Source of the DNA: Porticoccaceae bacterium UBA4026
Lineage (GTDB): Bacteria; Pseudomonadota; Gammaproteobacteria; Pseudomonadales; Porticoccaceae
DNA: 17,163 bases
NCBI GenBank assembly: GCA_002382445.1
Contig: DGAQ01000074.1
Location: 1-17,163, forward strand
Reading direction: 5' to 3'
Below, piece after piece: positions 7,388 through 14,667 of this stretch (position 1 is the first letter of the stretch; the number at the start of each line of letters is the position of its first letter). Below the pieces are notes generated by a model. It was given only the letters and a program-made list of their open reading frames with translations, did no database searches and was not told the DNA's origin. Made by a program: the position numbers and the translations under genes.

Positions 7388-7415
7388 ATAGTATCCGATA
7401 AGAGGAAGCTGTTCA
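7388..7415 (-). promoter_or_regulatory. Possible promoter of the puuA-type gene
   Basis: On the minus strand: TGAACA (7410-7415, 4 of 6), 16-bp spacer, TACTAT (7388-7393, 4 of 6). It lies 10 bases from the palindromic operator candidate at 7426-7440. This is a weak match and is supported mainly by its position. Confidence 0.3.
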
Positions 7416-7425
7416 TCTACTTCAC

Positions 7426-7440
7426 TACCCTTTGTGGGTA
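7426..7440. promoter_or_regulatory. Candidate operator, copy 1 (ACCC-N6-GGGT palindrome)
   Basis: TACCC-TTTGT-GGGTA is a perfect 5-bp inverted repeat with a 5-bp centre, between the divergent puuA-type and amidohydrolase genes. It matches 11 of 15 positions, in the same orientation, with the element at 10458-10472 in the other divergent gap of this gene block. A dimeric regulator binding both is inferred; no regulator gene is in the window. Confidence 0.5.
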
Positions 7441-7476
7441 TTCAGCGGTTCCTAAATCTGGCTAGTATGGGGGGGG
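7441..7476 (+). promoter_or_regulatory. Possible amidohydrolase promoter with an 8-G tract at the transcription start
   Basis: TTCAGC (7441-7446), 16-bp spacer, TAGTAT (7463-7468; 4 of 6 to TATAAT), followed at once by eight consecutive G (7469-7476), where transcription would begin. The promoter elements are weak; the G run is certain. The operator candidate directly abuts the proposed -35. Confidence 0.3.
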
Positions 7477-7498
7477 TAATTAACCAAAGGACATGACG

Positions 7499-9535
7499 AT
7501 GTTAAAGGGTATTTTGACGATAATTGCTGCGACATCAATGCTGATCGCAGCCGGCTGTTCAGAACAAAAATTAGTCTCAGCGGATACCTTGTTTATCAAC
7601 GGTGTGATTTACACGGCTGATAGCGAGCAGTCAGTGGTCTCTTCTCTGGCCGTAAAAGACGATATTCTTCTCTATGTTGGTGACATCGAAACCGCTGAGC
7701 AATTTATTGGTGACGAAACTCATATTATCGATTTAAAAGGCAAGATGATTATTCCTGGCCTACATGATGCCCATATCCACCTAGCCGGAATCGTTGAAAC
7801 TGAGGCCTGTGACCTAGCCAGTCAATCCTTCTCTCTTGAAGCTCTTGTGCCGCGATTAAAGAAATGCATTAGTCGCTTGCAACTTCCCCCAGGCGAATGG
7901 CTAACCGTAGAACAATGGGCATTTTCAGGAGGTAACAAACCTTCTGAAAAACTGACAACCATACGCAAAGCTTTGGATGCAGTGTCGACTGAACACCCGA
8001 TCGTTTTATTGGGAAATGATGGTCATCATGGCGCGGTTAACAGCCATGCCTTAAAACTTGCGACCAACCGTGCTGGCAATATGGTCGGCATAAACAAAGA
8101 GACACTCAAGCAGGATTTTTCTGCTTTTAGAGAGCTAGTCGGAGTCGATACTTCCGGCGAGCCTGATGGCATGATTAACGAAGATGCACGTAAATTAGTT
8201 AACGTGCCCAATCTTTGGGGCTATCCCGATATTGATTTAGTGATTTATCAAAAAATCGCTCAGCGCCTTGCTTCGTCGGGCATAACATCTACCATGGAAG
8301 CTTCGCTAAACGAAAAAGACATCGACCTTTTTGCCAAATGGGCAAAGCAATCACCCTTGACCTACCGCATGACGGCCGCCTTTTTTGCGGATTTTGAAGA
8401 TTATCGACCCTCCCTTGATCAGCCCATCGATGTCGATCGTCTGGTCAGCGAATTGAAAGCGATTCAAGAACGACACAAAGACGTTAAAAACCTCAAGATT
8501 GATACCGCGAAAATTTTCGTCGATGGGGTGGCAGAAGGAAATCCGTATGCGTCTCCGCCATCACTCCCTAATTCAGCATCTTTAACCGATTATTTACAAC
8601 CATTATTCGAGGTTGACCCTGACACTGAGCAGCTAAGGGTTACCCGTTATGTTGATACCGATTCCGCTGCCTGTGCCGAGTTAGGTGATCAGTCAACCCA
8701 TACCACAGCGGTCTTATCAGCAACAGATTTTTATAAGGCCTATGGATTTGCCCCTGCCCAATGCAAGAAATTCAATGGAGTTTATGAGAGAGAAGAAAGC
8801 TTTGTTCGAGACTACACTTTGGCGCTTTATGATGAGGGTATTAATGTACATAGTCACGCCATCGGTGATCGCGCTGTTCGTCTGGCGTTGGATAGCTTTG
8901 CCCAGGCCAAAAAGGAAAGCCCTGAATCTAAGGCAAAGGTTTCGATGGCTCACGCTCAGTTGATTCACCCAGACGACATTTCACGAATTGCTAACCTAAA
9001 TGTTTACATGGCATTTACTTACTCATGGATCGAGCCTTTTGTGGAATACCAGATGATGGTATCGCCATTTACTGACCCCATTTTGTCTGAAAGTGATCTA
9101 TTCGATCCCTCAGGCTATGTCTACCAAAATAGCTATCCTGCCGGGTCCGTACTGAAGGCCGGAGGAGTATTAGTGGCGGGCAGCGACGCGCCAGTCGAAT
9201 CTCGAGACCCTCGACCGATGTTGAATATTGAAAAAGCGGTAACGCGTAAAAATGAAATAACCGGCGGTGTGTATAACCAAAGTGAGGCGGTGTCTGTTCG
9301 CGATATTTTGGATGCCTACACAATTAATGGCGCTGAGATGTTGGGCCAAAAACACCTCACTGGCTCATTAGAGATAGGCAAGAAAGCCGATTTCGTCGTA
9401 TTAAGTCAGGATTTACTAAAATTAGAGGCAGAAGGGGAAAGCGATCGAATTTCAGATACCCAGGTTCTTTCTACCTGGTTTGACGGTCAGCAAATATATT
9501 CTGCGGATGACGCAAATAAAGAGGGTGCAATCTAA
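7499..9535 (+). CDS. Exported lipoprotein amidohydrolase (YtcJ-like, Amidohydro_3)
   Basis: Metal-dependent hydrolase of the amidohydrolase superfamily, 678 residues. AAAGGA at 7486-7491 is one base from the ATG at 7493 but seven from the ATG at 7499, so 7499 is chosen. The N-terminus is a lipoprotein signal: hydrophobic stretch, then IAAGC with the lipidated Cys at residue 20, followed by Ser, which does not signal inner-membrane retention. Metal ligands are intact: HDAHIH (H92, H94), the candidate carboxylated lysine in KIFVDG (K338), HSHAIGD (H453), MAHAQ (H485) and AGSDAPVE (D563). The C-terminus carries the usual second composite-domain strand (GKKADFVVLSQDLL). YtcJ relatives act on N-substituted amides or formamides, but substrates are mostly unknown. 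Its position between puuA- and puuD-type genes suggests an amide of an amine; that is inference only. Confidence 0.82.
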   Translation: MLKGILTIIAATSMLIAAGCSEQKLVSADTLFINGVIYTADSEQSVVSSLAVKDDILLYVGDIETAEQFIGDETHIIDLKGKMIIPGLHDAHIHLAGIVETEACDLASQSFSLEALVPRLKKCISRLQLPPGEWLTVEQWAFSGGNKPSEKLTTIRKALDAVSTEHPIVLLGNDGHHGAVNSHALKLATNRAGNMVGINKETLKQDFSAFRELVGVDTSGEPDGMINEDARKLVNVPNLWGYPDIDLVIYQKIAQRLASSGITSTMEASLNEKDIDLFAKWAKQSPLTYRMTAAFFADFEDYRPSLDQPIDVDRLVSELKAIQERHKDVKNLKIDTAKIFVDGVAEGNPYASPPSLPNSASLTDYLQPLFEVDPDTEQLRVTRYVDTDSAACAELGDQSTHTTAVLSATDFYKAYGFAPAQCKKFNGVYEREESFVRDYTLALYDEGINVHSHAIGDRAVRLALDSFAQAKKESPESKAKVSMAHAQLIHPDDISRIANLNVYMAFTYSWIEPFVEYQMMVSPFTDPILSESDLFDPSGYVYQNSYPAGSVLKAGGVLVAGSDAPVESRDPRPMLNIEKAVTRKNEITGGVYNQSEAVSVRDILDAYTINGAEMLGQKHLTGSLEIGKKADFVVLSQDLLKLEAEGESDRISDTQVLSTWFDGQQIYSADDANKEGAI

Positions 9536-9549
9536 GTTTTCACCCTCTT
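9519..9549. terminator. Convergent hairpin between amidohydrolase and puuD-type genes
   Basis: Perfect 9-bp arms AAGAGGGTG (9519-9527) and CACCCTCTT (9541-9549) with a 13-base loop containing TTTT. The left arm lies inside the last codons of the amidohydrolase gene, so the hairpin spans its stop. On the minus strand the stem is followed by TATTTGC, a modest U-tract, so it may end transcripts from the puuD-type gene. Confidence 0.55.
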
Positions 9550-9578
9550 CTGAGCGCTCTTGACCCAGGCTGAGCAAA

Positions 9579-10379
9579 CTATCTGTTTCGCACGCCCATG
9601 GCACTGCGTATCTGTCGCCCAAACTCTTGGAACACCGCTGTCGACGTCTTGTTAGATTCAAACTGCCATTCGGGATGCCATTGGATCCCCATTACCCAAG
9701 TATCTTGGCCGTTATGACCTGATGCGAGAGAAACCGCTTCGACAAGACCGTCATCGGCAACCGCCTCAATAACTAAACTCTCAGCCAATTGATTAATACC
9801 CTGACTATGCAAAGAGTTTACCTGCCAGCTGTTCTCACCCGTCAGTGTTTGTAATCGGCCACCCTCGACAAAACTCACTGAGTGCACCGGCCCATATTGA
9901 CCCTCTCGGTCTTTGGTCTTGTCTTCTCGGTGGTCGTGATAACCCTCGACCTCATGAATTTTAGCGTGCAGTGTTCCGCCTAAGGCGACATTAAGCTCCT
10001 GAAATCCACGACATACCGCCAGAATAGGGACGCCCTGCCTCACACATTCATTGATTAACTGTAAGGTCAGGCTATCGCGTTGAGGATCCTCCAGCGTACC
10101 CCTCTCATGGGCAGGACCATTAAAATGGTGAGGTTGAATATTAGACGGACTGCCGGTTAGAAATAAACCATCAATATGGCCAACGATATCCCCTACAGTG
10201 AATAGACTGTTGAGGTCGGTAATATCGGTGCCCTCACCGAAAGCCGGTAAAAGCACTGGCATTGAATTCGCGCCATGTGCCACAGCATTGATATATTTCT
10301 CACCCGCGCCATGAAACTGATGGAGACCGTTAGCGATCACATCGCAAGCAATTCCTACTAAGGGCAGAGACTTAGGCAT
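9579..10379 (-). CDS. puuD: Gamma-glutamyl-amide hydrolase, class I GATase-like peptidase C26 (PuuD-like)
   Basis: Cytoplasmic hydrolase of 266 residues that releases glutamate from gamma-glutamyl-aminobutyrate (or the C5 homologue) at the end of the gamma-glutamylated polyamine pathway. The glutamine-amidotransferase triad is complete: nucleophile C123 in AVCRGFQE, H235 and E237 in QWHPEWQ. Other family marks are GIACDV at the N-terminus, PVLLPA, DGLFLTGSPSNIQP near residues 90-103, and SLHSQGI. The start ATG is preceded by AAGGA at six bases (plus-strand 10386-10390). It is convergent with the amidohydrolase and divergent from the aminotransferase. With the puuA-type gene it supplies the first and last enzymes of the Puu route; PuuB-like oxidase and PuuC-like aldehyde dehydrogenase are not in the window. 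Confidence 0.86.
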   Translation of the reverse strand: MPKSLPLVGIACDVIANGLHQFHGAGEKYINAVAHGANSMPVLLPAFGEGTDITDLNSLFTVGDIVGHIDGLFLTGSPSNIQPHHFNGPAHERGTLEDPQRDSLTLQLINECVRQGVPILAVCRGFQELNVALGGTLHAKIHEVEGYHDHREDKTKDREGQYGPVHSVSFVEGGRLQTLTGENSWQVNSLHSQGINQLAESLVIEAVADDGLVEAVSLASGHNGQDTWVMGIQWHPEWQFESNKTSTAVFQEFGRQIRSAMGVRNR

Positions 10380-10396
10380 AGCGTTTCCTTAAATTT

Positions 10397-10419
10397 AATG
10401 GGACATCACAAATCCCATT
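10397..10419. repeat. 7-bp inverted repeat in the puuD-type leader
   Basis: AATGGGA (10397-10403) and TCCCATT (10413-10419) are perfect arms around nine bases, ending six bases upstream of the puuD-type Shine-Dalgarno sequence. It could be an operator or an mRNA hairpin affecting translation. It differs from the ACCC-N6-GGGT element in arm order and spacing. Confidence 0.4.
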
Positions 10420-10457
10420 TTTAGTGCATTTGTTATCTCAGCTAAACAGCCTTTCAC

Positions 10458-10472
10458 CACCCCTTTTGGGTG
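10458..10472. promoter_or_regulatory. Candidate operator, copy 2 (ACCC-N6-GGGT palindrome)
   Basis: CACCCCTTTTGGGTG contains the arms ACCC and GGGT at exactly the same spacing as copy 1 at 7426-7440, plus shared central T bases (11 of 15 identical). The outer C/G pair also extends the palindrome (CACCC/GGGTG). It lies in the divergent region between the puuD-type and aminotransferase genes, 79 bases from the former's start. Confidence 0.5.
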
Positions 10473-10546
10473 ACAGACCAGAGATTGAGTTTGTGGTCAA
10501 ATAATCAATCAGTAGTGACTATTTAAACATACTCTTTTAGGGTTAG

Positions 10547-10575
10547 TTGGCTCTTAAATATAGAGAGACTAAAAC
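10547..10575 (+). promoter_or_regulatory. Possible promoter of the aminotransferase gene
   Basis: TTGGCT (10547-10552; 4 of 6), 17-bp spacer, TAAAAC (10570-10575; 4 of 6). A transcript from near 10582 would have a leader of about 25 bases that includes the GAGG at 10597-10600. Weak match, offered as the best-spaced candidate. Confidence 0.3.
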
Positions 10576-10606
10576 GAATAATGGGTCAGCTATCACGAGG
10601 TAAATT

Positions 10607-11971
10607 ATGCGTAAAATCAGGACGACAGAACAGTGGCAAAAATTAGACGCAGCGCGACATCTGCATCCTTTTACCGATTTGGGTGACTACCAAAAGAATC
10701 CCGGAAGGATGATTGATCGCGCCGAACATATCTATATCTATGATACTGATGGCAACCAAATGCTGGATGCTATGTCGGGTCTCTGGTGCTGTAGCTTTGG
10801 TTATAGCCAGCCAGCGATCGCTGAGGCGGTCAGTGAGCAATTCAAGCAACTGCCGTACTACAATAATTTTTTCCAGTGCAGTAATACTCCCGCGGTGGAA
10901 CTGGCTGACCGTTTGGTGAACCTAGCACCAAAACAGTTTAGTCATGTTTTTTTCACCAACTCAGGGTCCGAGGCAAATGACACCAACATTCGACTCATTC
11001 GTCGTTATTGGGATCTTAAAAAGCAGCCTAAAAAACGGATTATTTTAGCGCGCACTAACGCCTATCACGGTAGCACTATTGCATCAGCTAGTCTTGGCGG
11101 CTTTGCATTTGTCCACAATCAATTTGAAACTCTACCCTACGCTCAACATATTCCGGATCCTAACTGGTATGTCAGTGGTGGAGACCTTAGCGAAGAAGAG
11201 TTTGGTATTCAAGCTGCGCAAGAACTAGAGAAAAGAATAGATCAGCTTGGTGAAGAAAATGTCGCCGCGTTCATCGCTGAACCTATTCAGGGTGCCGGTG
11301 GGGTTATTGTCCCTCCCGATAGCTATTGGCCAGAGATTCGACGCATTTTAAAAGAACGTGATATTCTTTTTATCAGTGATGAGGTTATCTGTGGTTTTGG
11401 TCGCACCGGCAATCTATTTGGTTGTGAAACCTATGGCATGGAACCCGACCTATTAACTTTTGCCAAAGCGGTCACTAATGGCTTTCAGCCTCTTGGCGGC
11501 GTTATGGTCAGTGAAAAAGTCGCCAATGTTATTACCGGTGACGGTGGCGAATTCGGTCATGGGTTTACCTACTCCGGCCATCCTATTGCTTGCGCTGCCG
11601 CAATGGCAACGATGGATATAATGGAAAATGGAAACTTCATAAAACGCGTCTCAGACGATATTGGACCCTACCTGCAAAAGCAGTGGACGGCCCTAGGAAA
11701 TCACCCCATTGTTGGTCATGTTCGTGGCGCTGGAATGCTTGGCTCTATTGAATTAGTGCGTAACAAAGAGAGTCGTGAACGCCTTGAGCCCGGGCAGAAA
11801 TCAGGCGGTATCTGTCGCGAGCTTTGCGTGGCTAATGGTCTTATTATGCGTGCCGTGGGAGACTCGATGATTATCTCACCTCCCTTTGTGAGTACTCATG
11901 AAGAAATTGATTTACTGATCGCGCGCGCGACCAAATCACTGGATCAGACGGCGGAACATTATTCCGTATAG
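10607..11971 (+). CDS. spuC: Polyamine:pyruvate aminotransferase (class III, SpuC-like)
   Basis: PLP-dependent class III aminotransferase of 454 residues; the SpuC group moves the terminal amino group of putrescine or other diamines to pyruvate, giving an aminoaldehyde and alanine. The sequence follows remembered Pseudomonas SpuC closely: LDAMSGLWC, FFTNSGSEANDT (phosphate-binding), AYHGSTIASASLGG, AAFIAEPIQGAGGVIVPP, SDEVICGFGRTG with PLP-contacting D258, the Schiff-base lysine K287 in TFAKAVTNG, FTYSGHP, and LIMRAVGDSMIISPP. GAGG lies six bases before the ATG. It offers an alternative to gamma-glutamylation for removing the first amino group and sits upstream of gcdH, which fits a diamine-to-glutarate route. 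Exact amine preference is not readable; beta-alanine or other omega-amino substrates remain possible. Confidence 0.87.
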   Translation: MRKIRTTEQWQKLDAARHLHPFTDLGDYQKNPGRMIDRAEHIYIYDTDGNQMLDAMSGLWCCSFGYSQPAIAEAVSEQFKQLPYYNNFFQCSNTPAVELADRLVNLAPKQFSHVFFTNSGSEANDTNIRLIRRYWDLKKQPKKRIILARTNAYHGSTIASASLGGFAFVHNQFETLPYAQHIPDPNWYVSGGDLSEEEFGIQAAQELEKRIDQLGEENVAAFIAEPIQGAGGVIVPPDSYWPEIRRILKERDILFISDEVICGFGRTGNLFGCETYGMEPDLLTFAKAVTNGFQPLGGVMVSEKVANVITGDGGEFGHGFTYSGHPIACAAAMATMDIMENGNFIKRVSDDIGPYLQKQWTALGNHPIVGHVRGAGMLGSIELVRNKESRERLEPGQKSGGICRELCVANGLIMRAVGDSMIISPPFVSTHEEIDLLIARATKSLDQTAEHYSV

Positions 11972-11982
11972 AAAGCTCTAAT

Positions 11983-12025
11983 GCACACTGCGCTATAATA
12001 AGGCGCAGTGTGCGACGATTAATCG
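11983..12025. promoter_or_regulatory. 11-bp inverted repeat enclosing TATAAT, plus a 10-bp palindrome, upstream of gcdH
   Basis: GCACACTGCGC (11983-11993) and GCGCAGTGTGC (12003-12013) are perfect complements around the loop TATAATAAG. A second perfect palindrome, CGATTAATCG, follows at 12016-12025. There is no U-tract, so an intrinsic terminator for the aminotransferase gene is unlikely, though Rho or 3'-end protection is possible. The loop holds a consensus -10 hexamer (11994-11999) about 50 bases before the gcdH start, so the repeat may be an operator over a gcdH promoter; no consensus -35 is present. Confidence 0.5.
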
Positions 12026-12050
12026 ATATGTTTTATATAGGAAATTTAGA

Positions 12051-13232
12051 ATGGCAAGCGATTGGGGAAAGTTTAACTGGCAAGATCCGTTTAATCTCGA
12101 TGATCAACTCACCGACGAAGAGCGCTTAGTGCGCGACACGGCCGCAGCCTACTCGCAAGATAAATTAGCGCCTCGGATTCTGGAAGCCTATCGTCAGGAG
12201 AGCACCGATCGAAACATATTTAACGAGATGGGTGAGCTAGGTTTATTAGGGTCGACGATTGATGGTTACGGTTGTCCGGGTGTTAGCTACGTTAGCTATG
12301 GTTTGGTTGCTAGAGAGGTAGAGCGGGTAGATTCTGGTTACCGTTCTATGATGAGTGTGCAGTCCAGTTTAGTTATGTACCCAATCCACACCTATGGCAC
12401 TGAGCAACAAAAAGAGAAGTATCTACCCAAGCTAGCCACCGGTGAGTGGGTAGGTTGTTTTGGCCTGACTGAGCCTGACGCGGGTTCTGATCCGGGCGGC
12501 ATGAAAACAAGAGCAAAGACAGTGGATGGTGGGTACCTACTTTCTGGTAGTAAAATGTGGATCAGTAACTCACCGATTGCCGATGTATTTATTGTTTGGG
12601 CTAAAACTGACGATGGTATTATTCGTGGCTTTATTCTCGAAAAAGGGATGAAAGGGCTTTCTGCACCCAAAATTGAAGGTAAGTTGGCACTGCGCGCCTC
12701 TATTACCGGCGAAATCGTGATGGATGAAGTGTTTGTCGCCGAAGAGCAGCTAATGCCTAACGTGCAAGGTCTTAAGGGTCCCTTTGGTTGTCTAAACTCT
12801 GCCCGCTATGGTATTAGCTGGGGTGCTTTAGGCGCTGCCGAAAGTTGCTGGCACGCAGCACGACAATACACCCTTGATCGAGTGCAGTTCAACCGCCCCC
12901 TAGCCGCCAACCAACTTATTCAATTGAAGCTGGCCAACATGCAGACTGACATTAGCCTCGGGTTGCAGGGTTCTCTTCGCGCTGGACGTTTAAAGGAGCA
13001 AGGCAATCTGGCCCCAGAGCTAATATCCCTGCTGAAGCGTAACAACTGTAGCAAAGCGCTGGAAATAGCCCGAATGGCAAGGGACATGCACGGCGGAAAT
13101 GGTATTTCTGATGAATATCCTGTGATGCGCCATATGCTGAACCTTGAAGTGGTTAATACCTACGAGGGTACCGCAGATGTGCACGCCTTGATTTTAGGTA
13201 GGGCACAAACAGGCATTCAAGCCTTTAGCTAG
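12051..13232 (+). CDS. gcdH: Glutaryl-CoA dehydrogenase
   Basis: FAD-dependent acyl-CoA dehydrogenase of 393 residues that oxidises and decarboxylates glutaryl-CoA to crotonyl-CoA, passing electrons to ETF. GCDH-specific signatures are intact: VERVDSGYRSMMSVQSSLVM with substrate-binding R98, GCFGLTEPDAGSDPGGM, MWISNSPIADVF, LRASITGEIVMDEVFV, CLNSARYGISWG, ARQYTLDRVQFNRPLA, ARDMHGGNGISDEY, and catalytic base E372 in NTYEGT with the ending ADVHALILGRAQTGIQAF. AGGA sits eight bases upstream of the ATG. The stop is 24 bases before the CoA-transferase gene, an arrangement like Pseudomonas gcdH-gcdG. Central step of lysine, cadaverine and 5-aminovalerate breakdown. Confidence 0.95.
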   Translation: MASDWGKFNWQDPFNLDDQLTDEERLVRDTAAAYSQDKLAPRILEAYRQESTDRNIFNEMGELGLLGSTIDGYGCPGVSYVSYGLVAREVERVDSGYRSMMSVQSSLVMYPIHTYGTEQQKEKYLPKLATGEWVGCFGLTEPDAGSDPGGMKTRAKTVDGGYLLSGSKMWISNSPIADVFIVWAKTDDGIIRGFILEKGMKGLSAPKIEGKLALRASITGEIVMDEVFVAEEQLMPNVQGLKGPFGCLNSARYGISWGALGAAESCWHAARQYTLDRVQFNRPLAANQLIQLKLANMQTDISLGLQGSLRAGRLKEQGNLAPELISLLKRNNCSKALEIARMARDMHGGNGISDEYPVMRHMLNLEVVNTYEGTADVHALILGRAQTGIQAFS

Positions 13233-13256
13233 ATTGACTCATCAATAGGGGAAACT

Positions 13257-14480
13257 ATGGCGGGTCCACTCTCAGGTTATCGCGTACTGGATATGAGCCG
13301 GGTATTAGCCGGCCCCTGGGCCGGACAATTATTGGCTGACTTGGGCGCGGAAGTGATCAAAATAGAGCGGCCTAAGGTGGGCGATGACACCCGCCATTGG
13401 GGTCCTCCATACCTAAAGGATACCGCTGGCAACGACACTGAAGATGCCGCCTACTTTTTCTCAGCTAACCGCGGCAAACGATCCCTTACCGTCGATATCA
13501 CTCAGCCAGAGGGCCAGGCTATTATTCGTGAACTAGCGGCTAAGGTTGATGTGCTGATTGAAAATTATAAAGTCGGAGGTCTGGCTAAATATGGGCTTGA
13601 TTACTCTTCTTTAAAAGAGATTAATCCTAAACTTGTCTATTGCTCGATCACCGGCTTTGGACAAACTGGGCCCTACGCTCATCGTCCTGGCTATGATTTT
13701 CTCATCCAAGGAATGGGCGGTTTAATGAGCGTCACCGGAGAGCCTGATGGCGAACATGGGGGTGGCCCTACTAAAGTTGGCGTCGCGGTAACAGACATAT
13801 TTACCGGACTCTATGCTGCCAACGCTATTCAAGGCGCACTGCTGGAGCGCCATACTTCTGGGCAGGGACAATCTATTGATCTTGCCTTGCTCGATGTCCA
13901 GGCCGCCGTCATGGCAAACCAAGCCAGCAATTATTTGATTGGCGGACAAATCCCTGGTCGCTTAGGCAATGCACACCCTAATATAGTCCCCTATCAAGCC
14001 TTTGCCACTCTAGACAGTCATATTATTGTCGCTGTAGGTAATGACCAGCAATTCCAGCGCTTCTGTCATGTGATAGGCCAACCCGAGTGGGGTGACGATC
14101 CGCGTTATACCAGTAACACTGCGCGCGTCAATAACCGAGAAGCGCTCTGTGGTCATATTACACAACACTTTAAACAACAAACCAGCCAGTATTGGCTGTC
14201 TAATCTAGAAGCCAATGCAGTTCCCTGTGGCCCAATCAACACAATCGATCAGGTATTTGACGACCCACAGCTAAGGTCGCGTAACATGGTTTTGACGATG
14301 CAAGACCATCGGGCAGGTGATATACAGCTGGTAGCAAATCCAATTAACTACAGTCGCTCGCAAATAGAGTACGACTTGGCACCTCCACAACTGGGCAATC
14401 AGACCATTGAAATTCTTCAAGAGTACTTGGAATACTCTGAAATTACCCTCACATCACTCACATTAAAAGAGATAATCTAG
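13257..14480 (+). CDS. gcdG: CaiB/BaiF family (class III) CoA-transferase, probably glutarate CoA-transferase
   Basis: Class III CoA-transferase of 407 residues. The N-terminus (YRVLDMSRVLAGPWAGQLLADLGAEVIKIE) is the family Rossmann-type hallmark, followed by DDTRHWGPP, ANRGKRSLTVD, CSITGFGQTGP and RPGYDFLIQGMGG. The expected catalytic Asp is D180 in VAVTDIFTGLYA, and GRLGNAHPNIVPYQAF follows. AGGGGA directly upstream gives a good ribosome binding site, and the 24-base gap to gcdH implies one transcript. In Pseudomonas the gene after gcdH (gcdG) is of this family and human SUGCT uses succinyl-CoA to activate glutarate; the same role here is inferred from context, since CaiB relatives act on many acids. 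The hydrophobic, Leu/Thr-rich C-terminal tail (ITLTSLTLKE) looks like a small extension. Confidence 0.84.
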   Translation: MAGPLSGYRVLDMSRVLAGPWAGQLLADLGAEVIKIERPKVGDDTRHWGPPYLKDTAGNDTEDAAYFFSANRGKRSLTVDITQPEGQAIIRELAAKVDVLIENYKVGGLAKYGLDYSSLKEINPKLVYCSITGFGQTGPYAHRPGYDFLIQGMGGLMSVTGEPDGEHGGGPTKVGVAVTDIFTGLYAANAIQGALLERHTSGQGQSIDLALLDVQAAVMANQASNYLIGGQIPGRLGNAHPNIVPYQAFATLDSHIIVAVGNDQQFQRFCHVIGQPEWGDDPRYTSNTARVNNREALCGHITQHFKQQTSQYWLSNLEANAVPCGPINTIDQVFDDPQLRSRNMVLTMQDHRAGDIQLVANPINYSRSQIEYDLAPPQLGNQTIEILQEYLEYSEITLTSLTLKEII

Positions 14481-14667
14481 ATCGCTTAAAAGCCCTCAAC
14501 ATTACTGACGCTACAGATGTCCGCAATAAGCAGTATAAAACCCGTCGTGGACCCCCGCTAGTGGTCAAAGAGGAGTCTCATGAGGGATCTTTAGCCGCAA
14601 GATTTAGTAGCCATAGCGTGTATTTTGACATTCGGCGGCTGTTACAGATGACTATTAGATGAAATGT

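Noticed and set aside
8685..9355. Several overlapping ORFs on both strands within the amidohydrolase gene
   Set aside because: Alternative frames of a gene whose metal-binding motifs are intact in the main frame.
14625..14630. Perfect TTGACA as a promoter
   Set aside because: No acceptable -10 at 15-19 bp; the nearest TATTAG is 22 bp away.
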